A program made the position numbers and the translations under genes. Shown here one piece after another: positions 47,622 through 58,869 of a stretch of DNA of 64,000 nucleotides (its first letter is position 1; each line of letters begins with the position of its first letter). A model generated the notes under the pieces. That model was not told where the DNA came from. It ran no database searches and saw nothing but the letters and a program-made list of their open reading frames with translations. The DNA comes from Magnolia sinica. Lineage: Eukaryota > Streptophyta > Magnoliopsida > Magnoliales > Magnoliaceae. The stretch spans positions 18,122,001 through 18,186,000 of the forward strand of contig NC_080588.1 of NCBI RefSeq assembly GCF_029962835.1. Direction: 5' to 3'.

Positions 47622-47653
<32 letters not shown>

Positions 47654-48373
47654 TTCTCTTTCTCTCACTCTCTTGGATGTGGAGATCGTTGATGTCCTCT
47701 TGTAAATGAGAGGAGAGGGCTATTTATAGCCTTCTCCAATGGCATTGCGGTAATTGCGAGGTTTAGGAGGGGTAAAAGGTGGCAAGTAGTGATTGGTTGA
47801 GGAGAGAGAAACACCACGTGGCGCGCTCTCATTGGATCTTGGGCTTAATAAAATGGTAAATAGGATCGAATAGGGGGGTAATTCTTGGAGAAAGTTGACT
47901 TTCGGACACTGTGCCAGCTATTGCTCAGAGGACACGCATTCAGTGAGCGGAGGTAATTGGAGTACCGCTGCGGTGGCGGTAGTTTAACTACTGTTGGCGG
48001 TAGTTTGACTACCGCCCGGGCGGGGCCCAAATGTGTGGTCCTCGTGTGGCGCGCTAGTTAGTCCGGTGGTCCTTTTTTCAAGTTTTCGGCTCAGCTGGGG
48101 TGTATTTCTGGGTTGACTTGGCTTGAATATGTTCTATATTTGAGACTTCGGGCTGTGTTTGGGAGGTTTTAAGGGTTTGGATTAGGGTTTTGAGTTCGGG
48201 TATGGTTTGGATTAGGATTTCAGGTTTGAATTAGGGTTTCGGGTTCGGGTAGGGTTTGGATTAGGGTTTCGAGTTCGGGTAAGGTTTGGATTAGGGTTTT
48301 GGGTTCGGGTTGTTGATCATGGCCCGGATTATCCTTGCCTCTTCAAGATGTTAGCTTGGGTGGGGTGTTTACA
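46891..48373 (-). mobile_element. 5' LTR of the Tat-like element
   Basis: Plus-strand edges are TGTGGACACT and GGGGTGTTTACA, followed by the TSD CTCAT. It contains a (TC)n tract (47615-47672), TATA (47729-47720, minus), dyads (47951-48018) and telomere-like repeats (48177-48310). Confidence 0.93.
47720..48018 (-). promoter_or_regulatory. Promoter region of the Tat 5' LTR
   Basis: TATA box CTATAAATAG on the minus strand. Dyads upstream include GTACCGCTGCGGTGGCGGTA and ACTACTGTTGGCGGTAGT. One extra partial copy compared with the 3' LTR. Confidence 0.55.
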
Positions 48374-48540
48374 CTCATTTACTAATTTATTAAAAGTCCT
48401 TGGATATATATGGGCTATGCGATAGACCTCTAAGATTGAAAGTAGAGTGGTCCTATATTTCAAGGGTAAAATCCGAGGGTTTACTGTTATCAGAATATTG
48501 GATTTTCCAGTATCCACACGTGGTCCATGATTTGGATGTA
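48374..48540. repeat. Host tandem unit A, copy 1, right part
   Basis: Continues from 29257. CTCATTTACTAATTTATTAA and GAGGGTTTACTGTTATC correspond to 49460-49681 of copy 2, which is longer by about 50 bases. Confidence 0.8.
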
Positions 48541-48574
48541 GATTGTGTGCTGAGTAGCTCACCATGCACCTAAG

Positions 48575-49135
48575 TAATGAGGCGGTGAAATATGATTAGT
48601 GGGGCCCTAGCTGGGAGAGATGGTTAGGCCATTATGTACACGGATTGTGGAGTGAGGTGCTCACCACATAGAAGCGTGGTGTGAAGACTGCGATCAACCA
48701 TGATATATTTGTTTTATCTAAACCCTCCATCCACTTTCTATCTTTAAGGTATTAGGCCAAAATTGAAGTATATTCAAAGCTCAATTGGACAACACCATGC
48801 ACAGGAAACATTGGGAATTGAAATCCTGTCATTGAAAACCTCTTGGAGACTACAGAAGTTTTGGATCAAGCTGATATTTGTGTTTTCCATTTGTACACGT
48901 GTCTGACCTTATGAACAGGTTGGATGACAGATAAACATCCCTGCGGGCCCTAGGAAAATTTCAACGATGGAAGTCATTATCTCCACTGTTTTCTGCAGTG
49001 TGCTCTATTTGAGCTTTGGATGCGCTTCAATTTTAGGCTCATGCCCTAAAATGAGCTAAAAAAATGAATTGATGGTGTGGATAAAACACATGTCACGGTG
49101 GGCCCTCCAGAGTCTTCACACCACAGTAAAAGGTG
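48575..49135. mobile_element. Host tandem unit B with complete foldback element
   Basis: GCACCTAAGTAATGAGG to GTGGTGTGAAGACT matches 59018-59130. The palindrome follows: the left arm from GTGTGAAGACT at about 48690 is the reverse complement of the right arm, which ends GTCTTCACACCAC near 49122. Arms are about 200 bases. Confidence 0.75.
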
Positions 49136-49367
49136 GTGAGACCTACACTGCACTCTGCCTTCAGCATCATTTGTAAGGTTGTGAAATGATGTGGCGGATA
49201 TAAATGATTAAGTGGGGCCGTATGCAGGCAGAGGTGGTTGGGCCTCTTATAAGATATTTGGGCGGAAGCGGATTGGCTGGTGTACCACACACCACCGCCC
49301 TGGCTGGCGTGTTGATGTCACCAATTTCTTTGGGTCCCATCATGATCTGATTGTGATCGGCATTCAA
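49136..49367. other. Spacer between tandem units
   Basis: No gene, tandem repeat or recognisable element. Contains GGGTCCCATCATGATCTGA, a decayed foldback end. Confidence 0.5.
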
Positions 49368-49681
49368 AGCATGGTCGACTTTATACAAACTACAGCAATA
49401 TACTGATTGGATTATCCTGTTAGTTTTATGTGGTTCGTTGAAAATGATAGCTCATTTATGTTACTCATCTACCAATTTACCGAAAGTCCATGCATATGAC
49501 CGAAGTGGCGGACCTTTAAAATTGAGAGCGGCCATCCTACCCTTGAATCATACTTTTGGTGATTATCAATTAGCCAGTTCCGGAAAATACCAGCTGGTCC
49601 CATATTCCGAGGGTAAAAAATGAGGGTTTACTGTTGCCAAAGTATTGGATTTTTCACTATCCACCACGTGTTCCGTGATTT
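49368..49681. repeat. Host tandem unit A, copy 2 (empty site for the Tat insertion)
   Basis: It reads through GTTACTCATCTACCAATTT without the 19-kb insertion that occupies copy 1, and is itself cut at 49681/49682 by the smaller gypsy element. Confidence 0.8.
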
Positions 49682-50334
49682 TGATGTAGGGGAGGACATG
49701 ATGAGGTCGGTCAGTATCCCTGGATCGATAAACACTGTGAATCCAAAAGGTACTCTTGAATCCATGAGAGAATTTTCGAATCCATGAGAAATAATAAAAG
49801 TTGCTAAGGAACTACGATTGATTGATAATTGTATAATGTATATATATCCCATTACACTATTAATAAAGAAAATAAAACCAAAATTCGTAACTATTAAAAA
49901 TAACAAAATTCTAACCCTAATAAAAATCTTAATTCTAGTAAAAATTCTTCTAAAGCCTAATTTCTAAAAATAAAATTTTCAAATAAATTTTTGCTAGAAG
50001 AGACCTAGAATGATTACAAGTTATTATTATTATTATTATTGTTTTTAAAGAAAAATCTAAAACTCTAAAATAAAGAAATATTACAAAAATTAGAATTACT
50101 AAAACTGATAATTTTTCCTTAAATTTCGTTTTTGAGCTGAAAGTACGCGTTTTCTGATGAAACAAATAGATGTGATCCACCTTGTGGGTCGGTTCACGTT
50201 GGATGACTTGTTACAGTAAAGATTGATAGGTTGTGTGCCCCGTAACAATACTCAGATCAAAAGTTATGACCAATTTACGCTTCACATTCTTTTGATCTAA
50301 CCATGCTAGGAATGTATCTGTGCCACGTTCTACA
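49682..50334 (-). mobile_element. 3' LTR of the deleted gypsy element
   Basis: Plus-strand start TGATGTAGGGGAGGACATGA (compare TGATGCAGGGAAGGACGTGA at 52270) and end ACGTTCTACA. AT-rich; a (TTA)n microsatellite is at 50021-50041. No ORF of interest. Confidence 0.78.
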
Positions 50335-50351
50335 CCAGACCCCTAAACTTG
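50335..50351 (-). other. Polypurine-like tract of the deleted gypsy element
   Basis: The minus strand reads TTTAGGGGTCTGG before TGTAGAACG, next to an A-run at about 50351-50366 (plus). Confidence 0.6.
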
Positions 50352-50464
50352 AAAAAAAAAAAAAAACAAAACTTATCCTTAAGTTACTCAAGGGACTTCA
50401 CTCGTAATACTCAAATAATTTCGGGTGTCGATGTTTATCAGTCTTTTCCTTGTACTTTGCATTA

Positions 50465-51168
50465 GGGCCTGTTTGATTTTTTTGGTTCAACTGTAATTAC
50501 CATGAAAATGGGTAGTAATTATTTACCTAGGTAATTACCGCATCTTTCCCAATGCAGATATCACAACTTACTTTTTGGTCACTTAAATCGAAAATTTTAC
50601 AAAATCAATGTAGGGCCCATCATGATGTATATGACTTATCCACACTGCTCATTTGTTATGCTAGCTGAATTTATGGTATGATAAAAAAAATGAGGCAGAT
50701 CCAAAGCTTAAGTGGACCACACCACAGTAAATAATGAGAATCAAATGCCTACCATTAAAAACTTCTTGGGGCCCTTAAAAGTTTAGAATCAAGCTAATAT
50801 TTGTGTTTTCCCCTTATCCATGTTTGTGTGACCCTATGAACGGGTTAGATGATGAAAAAACCTCAACATGGGCCTAGTGAAGGGAACAAGTTTCAATGGT
50901 GGACGAATTATGGCCATTGTTTCCTTTCATGTGGGCCATTTGAATATTGAATTTGCCTCATTTTTCGGGTCATACCCCAAAATTTCTAATAAAATAGATG
51001 GACGGTGAGGATATATCATATACATTATGATGGGGTCCACAGATTTAAGTTAACACTTTTGTACCGATTTTCAAGGTGCAATTACTCTCACATTTTCAAG
51101 CAAGGTGAAAAAATAATAATTACTTATTTACCATGATTTACCTGTATCATGGAAAATCAAACAAGCTC
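50465..51168. mobile_element. Tourist-like (PIF/Harbinger) MITE with foldback core
   Basis: Ends GGGCCTGTTTGATTTT and (reverse complement) GAGCTTGTTTGATTTT match at 14 of 16 bases. The TSD TTA lies at 50462-50464 and 51169-51171, as in PIF/Harbinger MITEs. The inner part 50605-51045 is a GGGCCCATCATGATGTAT foldback of the family at 28511-28915. It is 704 bp with no ORF, inserted in the gypsy internal region. Confidence 0.8.
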
Positions 51169-51171
51169 TTA

Positions 51172-51800
51172 GGCTTTTGAGCTGACACAATACATGTACT
51201 CATGCTCTCCTTGACTTTGGCTGGTATTGATCAGTTCCTTCACTTGTGCCTATAAGATCTCACATTCTTTTTGATAATTTGGGCAATTAGGTAGATTTGT
51301 TCCTAAGATAAGATCAATGTAATTTTATATATCTCGTATGGGAGGCAATTCCTTAGGGAGTTCATCGAGTATAATTGCCTTGAACTCCTGCAACATGGTT
51401 TCAAATTCTTTGGGATGTTCACAAGCTCTATATATTTTTCATTTTCAACTAATGCATATATATTTCCCATCTCCTTAGATTGTTTAACGAAATTATGTTC
51501 TATTATAAGAAACCCTCCTTCCACTTTAGAAGTCTTGGGTTAGTTCTCTGTTCCCATAGGGACGAGTATAATCTTTCTACCATCTTTAATAAATATAAAT
51601 ACGTTATCCTAGCCTCTATACGTAGCACCGACATTATATTGCCATGGTCAACCAAGTAACATGTGACAAGCTTCTATATCGACTACGTCACATATTACTT
51701 CATTCTTATAATATTTACCAATGGAAAATGATATACAACATTGTTTGGTTACTTTTGTTTTGTTAACCTTCCTAATCTATCCAATCGTGTATGGAGATGG
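51172..51800 (-). pseudogene. Gypsy protease end and linker to RT
   Basis: On the minus strand the piece around 51620-51720 reads ISFSIGKYYKNEVICDVVDI and EACHMLLG, the C-terminal part of a gypsy retropepsin. It continues as VPMGTEN and the open segment 51524-51303 (MEGGFLIIEHNFVKQSK, then a linker before RT). The RT itself is absent: the sequence ends at the MITE. Stops are present. It differs clearly from the Tat element protease and looks chromovirus-like (inference). Confidence 0.7.
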
Positions 51801-52255
51801 GTGTTTTTCTGTTTTCAGTTGTTCTACCATTATTTTGACACAAGATTTTCATTGCTTCTGACATCTATGATCACATCTATGATTGCATTACAAACTTTCT
51901 ACTATAAATTTATCTTTACCTTTGGTATGCACAATAACTTCATCATGATTAAAGTGGTGGCTTACGTTTCATCATCATCAGGTAGTGGCTTACGATTCAT
52001 TACTAGTGTTATACCACAAGCATGATGACTGCAAGCTCCATCGTTGATCTCATGTTGCTTATTATTACAAACATGGATATGTCCTACAACTTTCATCAAA
52101 CAATTAATCGTTGCCTGCAATCCTTATATAGTTTCTGATTTTCTGATTGCGTTGCTTCGAAAGCCGACCCTGTTAAAGGATAATTCCCTCTAGCACAGTC
52201 CATGAGATTGTTGCCCGCACATTCGTTAGATGCCATTGTCATGAGGAAAAGCCTT
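51801..52255 (-). pseudogene. gag: Gypsy gag N-terminal remnant
   Basis: The open piece 52240-52096 (MASNECAGNNLMDCARG) starts just inside the PBS, where gag should begin, and soon degenerates. Most of gag is missing between here and the protease remnant. Confidence 0.5.
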
Positions 52256-52267
52256 GCTTTGATACCA
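52256..52267 (-). other. Primer binding site of the deleted gypsy element
   Basis: The minus strand is TGGTATCAAAGC, two bases from the LTR start at 52270, identical to the copia element 2 PBS. Confidence 0.82.
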
Positions 52268-52269
52268 AT

Positions 52270-52350
52270 TGATGCAGGGAAGGACGTGATGAGGTTAATC
52301 ACCGTCTTTTGCAGGGAGTAACTACCCTGAATCCATGGAGCTCTCAAGAC
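52270..52350 (-). mobile_element. 5' LTR of the deleted gypsy element, first part
   Basis: Aligns with 49682-49765 (GGACGTGATGAGGT, GAATCCATGGAG). It is interrupted by the solo LTR and continues at 58409-58860, an AT-rich segment with no gene. Confidence 0.72.
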
Positions 52351-52679
52351 TGAGAGAGCCTTGTTTGTCAATGTACGTGAGTGTTGAGTCGGTCAGTACA
52401 AGTGAACTCTTAGAAGAAGACATCAAGACCAAGCCTTAACAGAAGATGAAGACCATGTTAAGATCAAATCTGTCAGCCATAACCTCATCATCCCACAAAC
52501 AAACCCTAGCAAGTATATGACCCCACATAATCCCAACTTACCCTTTAAAATAAATTAAAACATCTTCGGGTAGAGTTGGTATATATATATATATATATAT
52601 ATATAGCACCACGAGTATAAAAGGAAGAAATGAACAAAACCTAAAAAATCACAAGTCCTGATCGAGTGCATTGAACTGC

Positions 52680-53369
52680 AATCAAGAGAGTCTTCGATCC
52701 ATCGAACATCACTCGATAGCATCGAATGATCACCCATTCTATCCAGCAATAAAATGAAAGATATATTGTACATCTCGATAGCATCGACTGATATTCGATA
52801 TCATCAAAGTCCATTATTTGATAATATCGAATGACCCTCGATTACTTGGACCTTAAAATTCTTCCAAGAAACAGAAAATACTTTAAGTGCTCCTCGATGT
52901 TATCGGAAGTAAGTTATCGATAACATCGAAGTCCATTCGATAGAATCGAAACTTGCTCAGTTTTGTTTAGCATGTTTTTCAAAGAAAATATATTTTGTTC
53001 GAGTTCATTGAAGACCATTCGATATCATCGAAATTCAAACTTGATAGATCGAAGAGGTCCTCGATAGAATTGAACATGTGACAAAACTGTTCAACAACCT
53101 TTGTGTATAAACAAAAGAAAATCTTGATGGGATCGAGTGTCCCTCAATGAATCAAAGTGCACGTCGGTATCATCGAAAGATACTCGATTAAAAACAGACA
53201 GAATTTATTCTACTCTCAAATGAATATAGTGAGTAGAGAGTCGATGTAATTGAAAATACTTCAATGGTATCGAAATTCAAATTTCGATAACATCGAACAT
53301 CCTTCGATAGCATCGACGATTTTAAAATTCTGCTCATTTTTTTATCGTTGGGTTTTTACTTTATAAATA
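52680..53369 (+). promoter_or_regulatory. Dyad array and TATA box of the second family A solo LTR
   Basis: About fifteen dyads of the type TCGATAGCATCGA, TTCGATATCATCGAA and TTATCGATAACATCGAA, then TTTATAAATA at 53360-53369. The inner bases differ slightly from the array at 14078-14795 while arm pairing is mostly kept. Confidence 0.6.
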
Positions 53370-54155
53370 CACAAGTGTCGCTCTTGATAAAATGAGCTAG
53401 AATTCAAGAGAATTTGAGCCTATTATTCTAAGATCTATCTACCCTGTGAGACCCGTATCCTAGCCCGTACCGTTCCGTATGCCTCCGAGGTCCCCCTGGT
53501 CGAATTCCGGCGACCCGCGATCTTTTATCGACGGTTGCGCGTGACCCTAAGTCGTATCCCGTATATCAGAGTCGGATCGACCCGATACTTGTACCATTGC
53601 GACTGCGCCGTCGCTGCGTCTCACACGCTGAGACGATACCCGGGCCAGGAGATGTGGGCCCGCGTTCAGATTGAGAAAATGCTGCGCGTTTACAATTCTA
53701 AGAGAATTTCTATAACATGTCCCATCAATCCCATCAATCAAGTACACATCACACCCCATTACTCACCCATCCCCAAGTACAACCACCCCTCCCCTAAAGT
53801 CAACTCTCTCTCTTACACAAGTACTCCCATCACTCACTTACCCATCACTCACATCTTTCATCTCTCTCATCTCTCTCATCTCTCTCATTCTTCAAGCAAG
53901 CACCTAATGCCAAGCTCTCCCTGAGGAGAGCTAGTGTAGCCCACCTTTCTATCACCCGATCCCACCATCCTAAGCCCATCTTAACCGTTGAAATTGTCCC
54001 TTTGGGACTCTATCATGCATTGGCGAAAGAAGGAAGAAGAGATCTTGAGGTGAGTGATTTTATTTTGTGATTTGAGGGCCCATTTATAGTGGGACCCATC
54101 TTGATGTATGCATTGTATAGGGAGGGCCCATAATGGCGGGATCCCTCCCCTTCAC

Positions 54156-54158
<3 letters not shown>

Positions 54159-54201
<43 letters not shown>
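54159..54201. repeat. (CT)n microsatellite
   Basis: About 21 CT units. Confidence 0.97.
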
Positions 54202-54202
<1 letters not shown>

Positions 54203-55369
54203 TTTTCAATTTTTTTATGATGATCATGATGTGTGGCCCACTTGATGTGCACTGCACATCCGAACCGTCCATTGGTTGGGCCAGAGGCACTGGACGCTGC
54301 TGGATACCATTCAGCAATTACATGGCCCACCGAGCTGTGTCCCATCGTAACTATCCTTGCTGGACCCTGGATGAAGGGAAAAATATAAATATTAGCTTGA
54401 TCATGAGGTGGCCCACTCACTTGGGACCCACCTGATGTGTTGGGTCCATCGTCCAGCATGTGGGACGTATGGACCCCGGCCATGATGTATGGGTTTTATT
54501 CCACCGCCCAGATCGGTGGGACCCCACATGAAATATGTGTTTTATACACACCGTGCTGGACATCTTCAAAATAATAATAATAATAATAATCAATAATATC
54601 ATATGGTAGGCCCCACGTGTGGGAGCCACCCTGATATATGTATTTAATCCTAATCGTCCATCTATGGATGGTGGACGGAGACAGATTGGCTGGTGTTCCT
54701 TCCATGCAGCAGGTCCTGTGGGGCCCTGATGTATATGTTAAATAATAACACCATCCGTACTGCCTCTAGCACGTGCAGCCCACTTGATGATGTGTTGAAT
54801 CCACACCGTGGGTCCCATGTAGCTCAAGCTACTGATTGGCGTCAGTAAGTTCTTACAGTCTGATCAGGTATGTGTTTTAATACCAGCCGTCCATCTCTGT
54901 GCTGCTGTGAGGCCAGCTATGATTTATGGGTCTTACCTTCTGGACGGTGGGTACCCACCATGTGGGACGTGTTTTATCCCAGCCGTCCATCTTCCGGCCG
55001 TGGACCACCATGATATACGTGCTTCAATCCACGCCGTCTGTCCATTTTGATGGACGGTCCAGACGGTGGGACCCACCTTAAAGTATGTATTGTATCCACT
55101 TCCGAACGTGAGCCCCAAGGTGGGTAGGTCTAGCGGCATGGTGCTATCAGCAGGCCACCCTGAGGTATTTGTTTTATTTTCTCACAGGCTATCAAGTTTG
55201 GGTAGCAGAGTCGGGCTAGCCCATCATGATGAATGTGTGATATTTCTGGGTTGATCCATTCTAGGGCCGTGAGCTGCCTGCTGGGACCCACCGTATTATA
55301 TATGTTGTATATTCACACTGTCTTTTCATGTGGTCCCCACGTGATGTACGTGTTCGATCCGATCTGTCC

Positions 55370-55690
55370 TTGGATGAGGCCTTTGATGAGGCCCAATGTG
55401 ATATAGTTGTGAACCACTTGATGTATATGAAACTCATTGGTGCGACCCGTGGATGCGGCCCACTTGATGTATTTAATGCCCATGGGTTACAGCCCATTGT
55501 GATGTATTTAAGGCCCATGGGCAAGGCCTAATGTGATGTGTTTATGGCCCAATGATGAGGCCCGTTGAGATGTATTTCCTGCCTATGTGATACGGCTCAT
55601 AGTAATGTGTATGTAACCCTTATAGGAGGCCCATTGCGATGTATATTAGGCCTTTGTGTGAGGCCATAGGCCCACTTTATGTTTGGCTCT
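55370..55690. repeat. GGCCCA/TGATGTATTTAATGCCCATGGG short repeats
   Basis: Inverse-orientation counterpart of the blocks at 17230-17440 and 18530-19170: units of about 45 bases with GGCCCATTGTGATGTATTTA. Confidence 0.8.
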
Positions 55691-55887
55691 ATATGGGCCA
55701 CTCATTGGGAGCAATGTTGGTTAAATGTCCACATTGATGGGCAATGATGGTTGAAGGTCTACATTGTGACCTTCCCTTAAGCCTGGTTAGAGTCATTCTC
55801 ATCATCCTCTAGTGGGTTAACCCAAATTATTGGGCCCTATTGATATTGCTTGTTCCATCATCGGCCGTCCATCTATGGACCTCGCCT

Positions 55888-57000
55888 TGCGTCGAGATCG
55901 GTTATTGAGGCCGATTCTGATTGCCGAGGCCAATTCCGATTGAGGCCGATTTCGATCGTCGAGGCCAATTCCGATTGTCGAGGATGATTGTCGATTCGTC
56001 GAGGCCAATTTCGATCGTCGATTCTGGTTGTCGAGGTTGAGTCCGATTGACGAGGTCGATTCTGTATGTCGAGGCTGATTCCGTATGTCGAGGTCGATTG
56101 TCGAGGCCAATTTCGATTCTAATTGTCGACGCCAAGTATCAAGACCGATTACCGATTAGCGATCGAGGCTAATTATTGTGACCGATTGCCGATTCCGATT
56201 ATTATGGCTGATTACCGATTCCGATCATCGATGTCGATTATCGATCGATTCCGATCGTCGCGGCCAATTGCCGATTAGCGATCGAGGCTGATTGTTATGG
56301 CTGATTGCCGATTCCGATCATCGAAGCCAATTATCGATCGATTTTGATTGTGTCGATTGCCGATTAACGATCGAGGCTGATTATCGTGACCGATTATCGA
56401 TTCCGATTATCGAGGTTGAGAATCGAGGCCGATTCCGATTTTGATTGTCGAGGCCGAGTATCAAGACCGATTGCCGATTAGCGATCGAGGCTAATTATCG
56501 TGACCGATTGCTGATTCCGATTGTTATGGCTGATTGCCGATTTCGATCATAGAGGCTGATTATCGATCGATTTCGATTATGGTGGCCAATTGCCGATTAG
56601 CAAACGAGGCTGATTATCATGATCGATTGTCGATTTCGATCATCGAGGTCGATTATCGATCGATTCCGATCGTGGCCGATTGTTGATTAGCGATCGAGGC
56701 TGATTATCGTGACCGATTGTCGATTCCGATTATCGAGGCCGAGTATCGAGGCCGATTCTGATTTGTCGAGGCCGATTGTATAGACTGATTCCGATTTGTC
56801 GAGGGCGATTGAATAGGTCGATTCTAATTGTCGAGACCGAGCATCGAGGCCGATTCCGATTTGTTGAGGCCGATTGTTGAGGCCAATTCCGATTTGTCAA
56901 GGTTGATCGTATAGGCCGATTCTGATTGTCGAGGCCGAGTGTTCGACTGTTGAGGCCGAGACCGATTTCGGTTGCCAAGGTCGATTGTCGAGACCTATAT
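55888..57000. repeat. Satellite-like CGATT array
   Basis: CGATTCCGATT/GTCGAGGCCGA submotifs. A higher unit of about 90-120 bases is marked by GATTAGCGATCGAGGCT at about 56152, 56272, 56362, 56475, 56596 and 56688. Inverse counterpart of 17436-18450, but with different unit length. Confidence 0.88.
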
Positions 57001-58408
57001 GATGTATATACGATCCGTAGTTGAGGTCCATTATTGTGTGTATTCAGCTTGTGTAATGTGTATTCAGTCAGTGTTTAAGGCCTAATGTGATGATGATGAT
57101 GTTGCCTTTGTGATTTGGGTAAACTTGTGGTTATGCTTCTTACGAGATAAATGTACGAGGAAAAATTCTCTTTGTAGGATCCTAGGATCGGAACCTGACA
57201 TATAAGCACTGGGAGTAAAGAATGAGATACTACGGAGGCTGTCGGCACTGAATTTGGCGATCGAAATTCCTGTGAATCTAATTTTCAGGTTTGGGGCGTG
57301 ACATACCATCTTACTCATTCTCTCCTTCCCATTAGAATTCATCATTCAATCCCTTGCTTGAGCATCAACTCATATCATATATGATTGGATTGAATTATGA
57401 ACTTTAGCATTTAGAAAGTTTCTAACTAATCATACTATCTTGGAACTTCTGAATGCTTAACTCATGGGAACCTTCTTTATTGATTTAAACTCCATCATTT
57501 AAATAGAGAATATAAAAAACCCTAAACCTCATAATCTCAGAGACTTCGCAAAAGCATCATCAACAGGTTGCGGTTTAAGGGAGTTCGAGTTTATTCGTGT
57601 TCTTCAAAGATCTTCATACTGTGTGAGTATGAGACTCACCAACTTACTTTGTAAGTACTTAGAGTCTGAAATGTTTGAAGCCTTTTCCTTGTGTAGGATT
57701 GAGATTCAGAGTTTGAGTGTTAAACTCGTCAAGTCCTAGTTGTAGGCCTCCGACGGGAGAATACGTTGTGTCCTTGTATAAGACATGTAGCCTTGCATAG
57801 GTTGTGCCTTATGTAGGCTTAGGTTACCTTGTGTAGGCTTCTAGTGTTGAGTCCTTAAATAGGACATGTCATCTTGTGTAGGCATTTAGGAATTTTATGT
57901 AGGTGTCCTAGTTTAACCTTATGTAGGTTGTGAAGGTTCATGGTTAACTTGATTTAAAACCATTGGATAGTGAAATCCGGTACACTCTAGGAGAGAGTGC
58001 GTCCGTTGGGAGTGGAGTAGGTAAGTAGTCAAACTACTATACATGATTGTGTTTGGGATTGTTTTGAGTACATTTTCCTAATTTTGCATATGTTCGTCAT
58101 ATGTTCACATTGATGTATGATTTAGTTTATGTATAAGTATTGATAGAAGCCATATCCCACACACAATACATACTATCCTTATAGGCTTTGATTTTACATA
58201 TGCATCTTGTATAAGCCTATGTGAATTGAACCCTCTATTGGTTGGAAGCTATATAATTACTTTGCATTACCTCTCTGTTTGTAAAAGTTAGGCATATATT
58301 GTTATTAATAGATAACAAATTTTGAAAAAAATCATATTCACCCCCTTCTAAGATAATTAGTCATACTTCATACTTTAGTGCTAATGGTTCTACTGCAATT
58401 TCAATGAC

Positions 58409-58860
58409 TCTTCATAGAGCTTTCTTGAATTCGCGAGGAATAAAAATAGAAACAATTTCTAATAAAGTGACTGATGATAGAAAAAAGAAAAGAAAAGAAA
58501 TTACAATACTTCAAATAATGAGCGCAAACCTAGGACAAAGTTTTAGACTCAAACTCCAACTCAAACGCCTCAAATGCCTTAAACGTGACTTACTATAAAT
58601 AGTAAACTTAATATTTATAGACGATCTCCATTCCTAGCTAGACTTCATAGTTTTTGGCAAAAAATAGTAAGTGTCCAATTTGGCCAAACCACGTTTTTCT
58701 CCAAATTTTATAAACTACTTTCATGTTGGGCACGAATCCAACAACTCAAAGGATCAAAAGTTATAATCCAGCTAAAATTTACTATTTATATTAAAAACAA
58801 AAATAAATAAGATTGTCGATCTAACGAACTGTTGCATATCTGGCATATATCTGGCATGAG
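58409..58860 (-). mobile_element. 5' LTR of the deleted gypsy element, remaining part
   Basis: AT-rich sequence corresponding loosely to 49770-50334 (GATCTAAC near the end in both). The right border is uncertain. Confidence 0.5.
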
Positions 58861-58869
58861 AAACCCAGC

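Larger units (their letters stand above)
29258..48373 (-). mobile_element. Tat/Ogre-like Ty3/gypsy retrotransposon, full length, decayed
   Basis: LTRs at 29258-30782 and 46891-48373, with a perfect TSD CTCAT (29253-29257 and 48374-48378). An uninterrupted copy of the target at 49368-49681 confirms the insertion point. Minus-strand order: PBS, gag, protease, spacer, RT, RNase H, integrase. Between integrase and the 3' LTR lie two plus-strand (antisense) genes and a long non-coding region. At 19.1 kb it matches the large Tat/Ogre group, which is known for extra ORFs, some of them antisense. In a hand-aligned sample of about 130 LTR bases I count roughly 14 differences. Confidence 0.92.
53445..57303 (-). 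mobile_element. Second large TG...CA element (3.9 kb), probable giant solo LTR
   Basis: In reverse orientation it begins TGTCACGCCCCAAACCTGAA (57303 inward) and ends at 53445, related to 15523-21323 at both ends. Flanks TACCC and TACCA match at four of five. It contains a (CT)n tract (54159-54201), GGGCC-type repeats (55370-55690) and a CGATT array (55888-57000). The ORF at 53535-53924 mirrors the ORFs at 20730-21152 only at DNA level. No gag/pol. Confidence 0.8.
52351..58403 (+). mobile_element. Second family A solo LTR, interrupted
   Basis: The start TGAGAGAGCCTTGTTTGTCA aligns over about 38 bases with the start of the solo LTR at 13816. The end TACTGCAATTTCA at 58403 matches the end at 22032. 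Flanks AAGAC and ATGAC match at four of five. Without the insertion 53445-57303 it is about 2.2 kb. It sits in the 5' LTR of the deleted gypsy element. Confidence 0.82.
49682..58860 (-). mobile_element. Internally deleted Ty3/gypsy element with nested insertions
   Basis: The 3' LTR is at 49682-50334 and a 5' LTR homologue starts at 52270 beside a PBS. That 5' LTR is split by a solo LTR (52351-58403) and ends near 58860 (approximate). Only a short gag start and a protease-to-RT linker remain inside. The left flank of the LTR is GATTT; no matching TSD was found on the right. Confidence 0.72.

Noticed and set aside
49682-58860. Target duplication for the deleted gypsy element
   Set aside because: The left flank is GATTT, but no GATTT follows the right LTR, whose border is disturbed, so a TSD is not claimed.
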